From Staphylococcus epidermidis (GTDB taxonomy: Bacteria > Bacillota > Bacilli > Staphylococcales > Staphylococcaceae), in NCBI RefSeq assembly GCF_006742205.1, contig NZ_AP019721.1, positions 248,001 to 312,000 of the forward strand: a stretch of 64,000 nucleotides of DNA, read 5' to 3'. The translations under genes and the position numbers were made by a program. Every line of letters begins with the position of its first letter. The first letter of the stretch is position 1. Positions 57,624 to 64,000 of the stretch are shown here, in pieces. The notes below the pieces were generated by a model. The model ran no database searches. It saw nothing but the letters and a program-made list of their open reading frames with translations, and was not told where the DNA came from.

Positions 57624-58631
57624 ATGAAAAACATCAAGAAACCCTTTGATTTAAAAGGTAAGTCATTGCTAAAAGAGTATGATCTTACAGGTGAAGAATT
57701 TGAAGGTCTAATCGATTTTGCTATGACATTAAAAAAATATAAACAACAAGGCACACCACATCGATATTTAGAGGGTAAGAATATTGCTTTACTCTTCGAA
57801 AAGACATCTACTCGGACGCGTGCCGCATTTACAGTTGCATCTATTGATCTAGGTGCACACCCTGAATTTTTAGGGAAAAATGATATTCAATTAGGAAAAA
57901 AAGAATCTGTTGAGGATACTGCTAAAGTTTTAGGCAGAATGTTTGATGGAATTGAATTTAGAGGTTTTTCCCAAAAAACTGTTGAACAATTGGCCGAATT
58001 CTCTGGAGTACCAGTATGGAATGGGTTAACTGATGATTGGCATCCTACACAAATGTTAGCTGATTATATGACAATTAAAGAAAATTTTGGATATTTAAAA
58101 GGCATCAACCTAACTTATGTAGGAAACGGACGTAATAATGTTGCACATTCGCTTATGGTGGCGGGTGCGATGCTTGGTGTAAATGTACGTATTTGTACAC
58201 CCTCATCATTAACACCGAGAGATGTATATTTTAATATTGCTAAAGATCAAGCGTCTAATTATGGAGGTTCAGTTAAGATAACTGATAACATTCATACTGC
58301 CGTCAAAGATGCAGATGTTATTTATACTGATGTTTGGGTATCAATGGGTGAAGAAAGTGAATTCGAAACACGTATTCATTTATTGAAAGACTATCAAGTT
58401 AATAGAAAAATGCTTAATTTAACCGGTAAAGTAGATACGATATTTTTACATTGTTTACCAGCTTTTCATGATACACAAACAGAATATGGACAGGATATTT
58501 TTAAAAAATATGGCTTAACTGAAATGGAAGTGACAGACGAAATCTTTAGAAGTGAGCATTCTAGAGTTTTTGATCAAGCTGAAAATCGAATGCATACGAT
58601 TAAAGCCGTGATGGCAGCAACTTTAGGCTAG
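57624..58631 (+). CDS. arcB: Catabolic ornithine carbamoyltransferase
   Basis: A 335-aa OTCase with carbamoyl-phosphate loop STRTR at 62-66 and the HCLPAFHD motif. It works in the catabolic direction, splitting citrulline to ornithine and carbamoyl phosphate. The ATG at 57624 follows AAAGGGG; the longer frame starting at 57576 has no site. It lies 104 bases after arcA, probably on the same transcript. Confidence 0.95.
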   Translation: MKNIKKPFDLKGKSLLKEYDLTGEEFEGLIDFAMTLKKYKQQGTPHRYLEGKNIALLFEKTSTRTRAAFTVASIDLGAHPEFLGKNDIQLGKKESVEDTAKVLGRMFDGIEFRGFSQKTVEQLAEFSGVPVWNGLTDDWHPTQMLADYMTIKENFGYLKGINLTYVGNGRNNVAHSLMVAGAMLGVNVRICTPSSLTPRDVYFNIAKDQASNYGGSVKITDNIHTAVKDADVIYTDVWVSMGEESEFETRIHLLKDYQVNRKMLNLTGKVDTIFLHCLPAFHDTQTEYGQDIFKKYGLTEMEVTDEIFRSEHSRVFDQAENRMHTIKAVMAATLG

Positions 58632-58871
58632 ATTTACTACAAGAAAAATAAATAGGGATAAGATCACGTGTATGCTTCATTAAATAAACGAATATTTAAT
58701 TTTGCAAATTGTGTCACATAATAAAAATAATTTTTTCAAAATCATGTTGAGAGGATGATATAGAACTTTTGACAATGACTATCAAAGATGTGTCGTTACT
58801 CATCTATATCTTTCCGCTATACATCTATATATATGCATATGTATTTTAAAAGGCATATACGTTTTCAATCC

Positions 58872-58886
58872 CTCCTTCTAAAGGAG
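58872..58886 (+). promoter_or_regulatory. Hairpin covering the arcD Shine-Dalgarno sequence
   Basis: CTCCTT (58872-58877) is the exact complement of the ribosome binding site AAGGAG (58881-58886), separated by a 3-base loop. It can hide the arcD start signal, so antiporter synthesis may need ribosomes or a factor to open it. Confidence 0.55.
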
Positions 58887-58894
58887 AAATGAAT

Positions 58895-60298
58895 ATGAAT
58901 GACACAGGAGATAAAAAATTAAGTCGAACATCATTAATCGGTCTTGTTATAGGTTCGATGATTGGTGGCGGTGCTTTCAATATTCAATCTGATATGGGAG
59001 GCCACGCTGGAGGATTAGCAATTATAATTGGATGGTTGATTACTGCTATAGGAATGATTTCATTAGCACTTGTCTTTCAAAACCTAACTAATGAACGATC
59101 TGATTTAGATGGTGGTATTTATAGTTATGCTCAAGCAGGTTTTGGTGATTTTATAGGGTTTGCAAGTGCTTGGGGATATTGGTTCTCAGCTTTTTTAGGT
59201 AATGTCGCATATGCAACGTTATTAATGTCTTCTATAGGGAACTTCTTTCCAATATTTAAAGGGGGCAACACATTTCCTAGTATCATAGTGGCATCAATAT
59301 TATTGTGGAGTGTGCACTTTTTAATATTAAAAGGAGTTGAGACGGCTGCTTTAATCAATAGTATTGTCACTATTACAAAATTAATTCCTATCTTATTAGT
59401 GATTATATGTATGATTGTAGCCTTTAATTTTAATACATTCAAGATAGGTTTCTTTGGAATGGATGGATATGGATCATTATCATTTCATTTCGCTAATACG
59501 ATGTCACAAGTTAAAAGTACGATGTTAGTGACAGTTTGGGTATTTATTGGTATTGAAGGTGCTGTTGTATTCTCCGGAAGAGCTAAAAATAAAAAAGATG
59601 TTGGAACTGCCACTGTTATCGGACTTATTTCAGTATTGCTCATTTACTTCTTGCTGACTGTATTAGCACAAGGTATTGTAATTCAAAATCATATTTCTAA
59701 ACTTGAGGCACCATCAATGGCACAAATTTTAGCTTATATTGTTGGTGATTGGGGAGCAACATTTGTCAATATTGGTCTTATTATTTCAGTATTAGGTGCA
59801 TGGCTAGGTTGGACATTACTTGCCGGAGAGTTGCCTTTTATTGTAGCTAAAGATGGTTTGTTTCCTAAGTGGTTTGCAAAAGAAAATAAAAATGGGGCAC
59901 CTATGAACGCCTTATTCATTACTAATGTGTTAGTTCAAATATTCCTTATTAGTATGCTGTTTACCAAAAGTGCTTATCATTTTGCATTTTCTCTCGCGGC
60001 AAGTGCTATACTTTATCCATACATGTTCAGTGCGTTTTATCAGGTGAAATATACAATAGAACACAAGTTAACTGCAACGCCTAAACAATGGATTATAGGA
60101 ATTCTAGCATCTATTTATGCAATTTGGCTGGTATACGCGTCAGGTATAGATTACTTGTTACTTACCATGTTGCTCTATATTCCGGGGATTATCGTCTATG
60201 TTGTTGTTCAGAAAAATAATCAAAAGCGACTTACACAATTTGACTATATTTTCTTCAGTCTTATCGTTATTTTAGCATTGATAGGGTTATTACGATGA
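58895..60298 (+). CDS. arcD: Arginine/ornithine antiporter
   Basis: A 467-aa APC-family exchanger with about 12 transmembrane segments. The opening LIGLVIGSMIGGGAFNIQSDM is the substrate-binding G-S/G-x-G-G loop of ArcD/basic amino acid antiporters. It brings in arginine in exchange for ornithine, closing the pathway without net energy cost. ATG 58895 is preferred over 58889, since AAGGAG is eight bases before it. Its Shine-Dalgarno lies in a small hairpin. 263 bases separate it from arcB. Confidence 0.9.
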   Translation: MNDTGDKKLSRTSLIGLVIGSMIGGGAFNIQSDMGGHAGGLAIIIGWLITAIGMISLALVFQNLTNERSDLDGGIYSYAQAGFGDFIGFASAWGYWFSAFLGNVAYATLLMSSIGNFFPIFKGGNTFPSIIVASILLWSVHFLILKGVETAALINSIVTITKLIPILLVIICMIVAFNFNTFKIGFFGMDGYGSLSFHFANTMSQVKSTMLVTVWVFIGIEGAVVFSGRAKNKKDVGTATVIGLISVLLIYFLLTVLAQGIVIQNHISKLEAPSMAQILAYIVGDWGATFVNIGLIISVLGAWLGWTLLAGELPFIVAKDGLFPKWFAKENKNGAPMNALFITNVLVQIFLISMLFTKSAYHFAFSLAASAILYPYMFSAFYQVKYTIEHKLTATPKQWIIGILASIYAIWLVYASGIDYLLLTMLLYIPGIIVYVVVQKNNQKRLTQFDYIFFSLIVILALIGLLR

Positions 60299-60516
60299 TG
60301 TAATTCATATTTCTAAATGTTATAGATATTGATTAATCATGAGTTAAAAGGGAGTTTAATCGATAAAAATCAAACAAAGAAAATATTTGATATTTAAACT
60401 ATTGGTATAATAAGAACAGTGGTCCATGGGTATATACAGAATTGTAATAAATTTTAAATCGGAGATATTTTAGCATCCTCTTTGACCATAGTCTAAGGCA
60501 GTAAGGAGTTATTTTT

Positions 60517-61203
60517 ATGACTGGAAATCAAATGTTTTGTAGAGAAAATGAACTTGATGAAAGTTTTAAACAATTAGCATCTTATATCAATATTCCTGTA
60601 GGCGTATTACTGCCATTTAAAAGTCAATGTTTTGTGAGACATTACAACAAAGGACAAATTGTCTACTATTCGTCTGATGAAACCACGCATATTTACCTAC
60701 TCTTAAAAGGTAATATTATGAGAGAAAATTTTAATTTGAATGGTGATGTATATCGATATCTGAATAGAGAAAAAGTGCTCTTTCCTTTAAATAACTTATT
60801 TCAAGATAAAGTTCCTAATGAAATGTGTACAGCCCTAACAGATTGCGAAATGATTGGAATACCAAGAGATTTAATAGAATATTTATGCAAAAATCATGAA
60901 GAGATTTTTGTGAAATTATTCTCCTTATTAAGCGAAACACAGTGTCAACATATTGAATACAATATGGCTTTAACGAGTAAATTAGCTAAAGAACGCGTGA
61001 CTAAGATTTTACGTTACCTATGTCAAACAGTAGGTTATGATCATGACGAGTTTTATGAAATTAAGCATTTTATGACAATACAGTTATTGAGTGATATGGC
61101 AGGAATATCTAGAGAAACGACGAGTCATATCATAAATGAACTTAGAGAAGAGAAAATACTATTTAAAAACAGTAAAAATTGGTTGGTTAGTAAAGACTTA
61201 TAA
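60517..61203 (+). CDS. arcR: Crp/Fnr-family regulator ArcR
   Basis: A 228-aa Crp/Fnr protein: a cyclic-nucleotide-binding-like beta-barrel (about 30-140) and a C-terminal HTH ([29 protein letters not shown]). There is no Fnr-type cysteine cluster (only scattered Cys), so oxygen sensing by Fe-S is unlikely; S. aureus ArcR is activated through cAMP-like or redox-related signals. AAGGAG lies before the ATG. It directly follows arcD: carbamate kinase arcC, which lies between them in S. aureus, is missing. Confidence 0.9.
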   Translation: MTGNQMFCRENELDESFKQLASYINIPVGVLLPFKSQCFVRHYNKGQIVYYSSDETTHIYLLLKGNIMRENFNLNGDVYRYLNREKVLFPLNNLFQDKVPNEMCTALTDCEMIGIPRDLIEYLCKNHEEIFVKLFSLLSETQCQHIEYNMALTSKLAKERVTKILRYLCQTVGYDHDEFYEIKHFMTIQLLSDMAGISRETTSHIINELREEKILFKNSKNWLVSKDL

Positions 61204-61238
61204 TGAGTGCGTATCACTCATACATAATTAAAAACAAG

Positions 61239-61287
61239 CGATGGTCGAATAGATTTTTATGAAATCATTCACTATCGTTTTTTTTAT
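61239..61287 (+). terminator. Terminator after arcR
   Basis: CGATGGTCGAAT pairs with ATTCACTATCG with one bulge and one wobble pair, followed by TTTTTTTTTATTT. Confidence 0.75.
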
Positions 61288-61495
61288 TTCATGATTTATT
61301 GTTTTAGAAATACATCATATTTAAAGGTTAGACAATCGATACTAAATCAACTTGTTTAATATAGAGAATAAAATTTTAGTTCCTCATTGGAAAGTATAGA
61401 AATTTATATAATCTATAGTCAAAGTTGCGTTTTTTCTATAAATTAATAAAAAGAATAAGTAAAATAATAGATAATACAGTAGAGGAGTGACATAT

Positions 61496-62254
61496 ATGGC
61501 TTTAATAACAATGAATTACAATTCACCAACGATAGGAATGCATCAAAATTTAACGATTATTTTACCGGAGGATGTAACATTCTTTGATAGTTCAACAACA
61601 GCGAAACATTTGAAATCAATGTTGTTATTACATGGATTGTCTAGCGATGAAACAACTTACATAAGATATACAAGTATCGAGCGTTATGCAAATGAACATC
61701 AACTTGCGATTATAATGCCTAACGTCGATCATAGTGGCTATGCAAATATGGTATATGGACATAGTTACTATGATTACATATTAGAAATTTACGAATATGT
61801 ACATCAAATTTTACCACTATCTAGAAAAAGAGAAGATAATTTTATTGCAGGACATTCAATGGGCGGTTATGGAACGATTAAATTTGCGCTAACTCAAAGT
61901 GATAAATTTGCTAAAGCTGCACCACTTTCAGCAGTTTTCGAAGCACAACGTTTCATTGACTTGGATTGGACTGATTTTTCCCCTCAATCTATCACAGGCA
62001 ACAATACTCAAATTAAAGGTACAGAACTCGATACGTACTACTTACTTGATCAAGCCATCGATGCTAATGTAGATATTCCTGAATTGTTTATCATGTGTGG
62101 TAAAGAAGACTTTTTATATCATGATAACCTTCAATTTATTGAGACATTAAATAAAAAAGGGGTTTCTTATAAGTTTGAAGATGGTCCGGGAAATCATGAT
62201 TATGCCTATTGGGATAGAGCTATTAAACGTGCGATTGAGTGGTTTGTTCAGTAA
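61496..62254 (+). CDS. fphF: Serine esterase, FphF-like (S-formylglutathione hydrolase/tributyrin esterase family)
   Basis: A 252-aa alpha/beta hydrolase with nucleophile Ser121 in GHSMGG and catalytic His in GNHDYAYWD. The MALITMNYNSPTIGMHQNL opening is typical of the esterase D/tributyrin esterase family. Position after arcR, length and Ser121 match FphF of S. aureus. Relatives hydrolyse small acyl esters and formyl conjugates. The ATG at 61496 has AGAGGAG eight bases upstream, so the GTG three codons earlier is dropped. Confidence 0.85.
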   Translation: MALITMNYNSPTIGMHQNLTIILPEDVTFFDSSTTAKHLKSMLLLHGLSSDETTYIRYTSIERYANEHQLAIIMPNVDHSGYANMVYGHSYYDYILEIYEYVHQILPLSRKREDNFIAGHSMGGYGTIKFALTQSDKFAKAAPLSAVFEAQRFIDLDWTDFSPQSITGNNTQIKGTELDTYYLLDQAIDANVDIPELFIMCGKEDFLYHDNLQFIETLNKKGVSYKFEDGPGNHDYAYWDRAIKRAIEWFVQ

Positions 62255-62507
62255 TGATACAAAGGATTGAATTTGGATATATAGGCGGACATCTTATTAA
62301 ACGAATATGAAAATGATTGTTACTCGTCTTAGTATTTTCACTTATTGATTTTGTGCGGTGTTACTGTTAATCCAGATGAAAGGTAAGTCAACTATAGTTA
62401 TTTATTAAAATCGACATGTTCACATATCGTATATTGTTTATTAAAGTGTATAGCGATATGATGAAAATAAATACAAAGGTTTATAGAAGGAGAGAAAGTA
62501 TTAGAAA

Positions 62508-63674
62508 ATGAAAACAGTATCTAAATATTTTGTATATATGATGATATTAGTTACGTTTTTCATAGTTGTTAGTGGGTGTTCGATTAATCAATCTTTTAGC
62601 GATAAACAAAATACAAATAAAACAATACGTGTGGTTGCTGTAGGTGATAATTTAATTCACCCAGTTGTATATAAAGATGCACAAATTACGGGGAATAGTT
62701 TTGATTTTAAACCTATGTATCAACCAGTAAAAAAAGACATTCAAAACGCAGATATTTCTTTTGTTAATCAAGAATCACCATTAGGTGGGGATGATAGGCC
62801 TTATTCAGGATTTAAAAACTTTAATACACCGAGTAGTATTGCTCAGGATTTAGTAGATACTGGCTTTAATTTTGTAAACGGTGCAAACAATCATGCCTTA
62901 GATCAAGGAGAGCAAGGTGTAAGAAATCATATTCATACTTGGAACAAATTTAAAGATCAAGTTTTGTTCACGGGTGTATATGAATCAGAACAAGCACACC
63001 GTCAAATTCCTATTAAAACAATTAAAGGTGTGAAAGTTGCTTTATTAAGTTACACATTTGGTACAAACGATCATCAACCAACTCATGATTATACGGTAGA
63101 TACGTTTGATGAAAATAAAATTAAGCAAGATGTTAAGAAAGCCAAACAACAAAGTGATGTAGTACTTGTTTCAGCACATTGGGGTAATGAAGGTAAGCAT
63201 CAGCCTAACGCCACTCAAAAAAAATATGCACAAATTTTCGCTGATGCAGGTGTTGATGTAGTTTTAGGTACACATCCTCATGTGATTCAACCAGTAAAAT
63301 GGGTTGACGGTAGAGAAGGGAATCGTACACTTGTAGCATATTCATTAGGGAATTTCTTGAACGGTCAGTCAACAGGGAATGAAAGTAATGATTTATTAGG
63401 ACGGATAGATTTTAAAATTAGTAAGAAAGATAAACAGTTTCAAGTTCAAGATGTGAAGTGGAGAAGTATGGTGAATTATTACGAATTAACTCAACACCAA
63501 AACCAGTTCCTTAAGTCGAACTTTAAAGTGATGATGCTAGATGACTATAATGACAAAGATGCCACTCATCATGGTCGCAATCAAATGGATAGTTCTTCGA
63601 TGAGCCCTGCACACTTACGAGATATCACACGTTCAGTTATTGATAAACAATATTTAGACAATCGGAGTTTATAG
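62508..63674 (+). CDS. CapA-family lipoprotein (metallophosphatase-like fold)
   Basis: A 388-aa lipoprotein with lipobox VVSGC (Cys24) and the PGA_cap/CapA domain: VAVGDNLIH at the start, NQESPLGG, GANNHALDQGEQG, and SAHWGNE with GTHPHVIQP. CapA proteins resemble calcineurin-like phosphatases and act in poly-gamma-glutamate capsule export, but capB/C/D are not nearby, so a capsule role is not implied. AAGGAG lies 15 bases before the ATG, unusually far, but an in-frame TAG just upstream excludes any earlier start. Closed by a hairpin. Confidence 0.82.
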   Translation: MKTVSKYFVYMMILVTFFIVVSGCSINQSFSDKQNTNKTIRVVAVGDNLIHPVVYKDAQITGNSFDFKPMYQPVKKDIQNADISFVNQESPLGGDDRPYSGFKNFNTPSSIAQDLVDTGFNFVNGANNHALDQGEQGVRNHIHTWNKFKDQVLFTGVYESEQAHRQIPIKTIKGVKVALLSYTFGTNDHQPTHDYTVDTFDENKIKQDVKKAKQQSDVVLVSAHWGNEGKHQPNATQKKYAQIFADAGVDVVLGTHPHVIQPVKWVDGREGNRTLVAYSLGNFLNGQSTGNESNDLLGRIDFKISKKDKQFQVQDVKWRSMVNYYELTQHQNQFLKSNFKVMMLDDYNDKDATHHGRNQMDSSSMSPAHLRDITRSVIDKQYLDNRSL

Positions 63675-63685
63675 AGAATTCAAGT

Positions 63686-63722
63686 AAGCCTCACATTAAA
63701 GAATGTGCAGGCTTATTTGTAT
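63686..63722 (+). terminator. Terminator after the CapA-family gene
   Basis: AAGCCTCACATT pairs with AATGTGCAGGCTT (one bulge), followed by ATTTGTAT. Confidence 0.7.
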
Positions 63723-63899
63723 ATTTGGAATTTTTAACTTGGAAGTTAAAACAAATTCTAAAACTATAGCAATGGCTAAAGATATGATTAAGTTCATTAA
63801 AAAAGGTGTCTTAAGAATGATTTATTAGAATCATAAATGTTTGTGATTATTCATACATGTTACTTTTAATCGATATAAAATATAACGTTAAATGAATGT
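63723..63899. other. Intergenic stretch, no gene seen
   Basis: About 180 AT-rich bases between the CapA-family gene's terminator and the palindrome at 63900, with no supported open frame. Confidence 0.4.
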
Positions 63900-63915
63900 T
63901 GTTTCACGGGAAACG
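63900..63915. other. parS/Noc-binding-like 16-bp palindrome
   Basis: TGTTTCACGGGAAACG matches the ParB site parS (TGTTTCACGTGAAACA) at 14 of 16 bases. Its centre-right CGGGAAA also fits the Noc site TATTTCCCGGGAAATA. The arc region lies in the origin half of staphylococcal chromosomes, where such sites cluster. Confidence 0.45.
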
Positions 63916-63952
63916 TCATTTTTTAAGTTTCAACTTCTATAAAGATATATTT

Positions 63953-63990
63953 AACACCCGTATAACTAGAGAATTATACGGGTGTTTGAA
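63953..63990. terminator. Hairpin terminator near the window end
   Basis: A 13-bp perfect stem AACACCCGTATAA (63953-63965) / TTATACGGGTGTT (63974-63986). It probably ends a minus-strand gene lying beyond the window. Confidence 0.75.
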
Positions 63991-64000
63991 TTGCTTATAT

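Noticed and set aside
62508..63674. Poly-gamma-glutamate capsule synthesis gene capA
   Set aside because: The domain is CapA-like, but no capB, capC or capD is nearby, so the capsule assignment is not supported.

Overview
The window is about 64 kb of AT-rich chromosome that reads as Staphylococcus epidermidis or a very close coagulase-negative staphylococcus. The case rests on an M4 metalloprotease of SepA type and length (507 aa), a SraP-type serine-rich adhesin with its own SecY2/SecA2 export and glycosylation genes, a native arginine deiminase locus, a PSM-beta-like peptide, DUF1672 lipoproteins, and gene order recalled from S. aureus between the sraP and arc regions. Species assignment is inference; no rRNA or typing gene is present.

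Layout. 1-9.6 kb: end of an IS110-family transposase, a strange tRNA-Ser-like gene on the minus strand with a good promoter, an MFS exporter, a minus-strand pair (metallophosphatase and secreted GATase-like protein), and a phosphonate-type ABC transporter operon preceded by a PhoP-box-like triple repeat. 9.9-28.1 kb: an O-antigen-ligase-like membrane protein, then the SRR adhesin locus sraP-secY2-asp1-asp2-asp3-secA2-gtfA-gtfB. GtfAB glycosylate the adhesin, the Asp proteins prepare it, and SecA2/SecY2 export it. 28-33.8 kb: small membrane proteins, MsrA, an MFS transporter, a flavin-reductase-like gene broken in a C-run, an internally deleted IS1182-family copy, and Ohr. 33.9-41.5 kb: an LPXTG surface protein, a glucosaminidase/CHAP autolysin, and a YhgE/Pip membrane protein.

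41.8-46.7 kb: a minus-strand mannose/fructose PTS unit (regulator, EIIBCA permease, ManA) with a cre-like site. 47-53 kb: a single PSM-beta-like peptide, acetoin reductase behind a Rex box, a duplicated pair of DUF1672 lipoprotein plus small coupled ORF, an Asn/Gln-rich membrane-anchored protein, and an M20 peptidase. 53.4-61.2 kb: sepA behind a near-perfect CodY box, then argR, arcA, arcB, arcD and arcR with ArgR-like and Crp-like operators but no arcC. 61.5-63.7 kb: an FphF-like esterase and a CapA-family lipoprotein, followed by a parS/Noc-like palindrome.

The most unusual signals are: (1) the tRNA-Ser-like gene, whose anticodon arm cannot decode and whose T-stem has U.U mismatches at EF-Tu-contact positions, although its serine identity arm and promoter are intact; (2) the SRR adhesin lacking a recognisable LPXTG motif; (3) the duplicated lipoprotein/small-ORF unit with one truncated satellite; and (4) regulatory palindromes (Pho-like, CodY, Rex, ArgR/ArcR, parS/Noc hybrid) that can be read directly.
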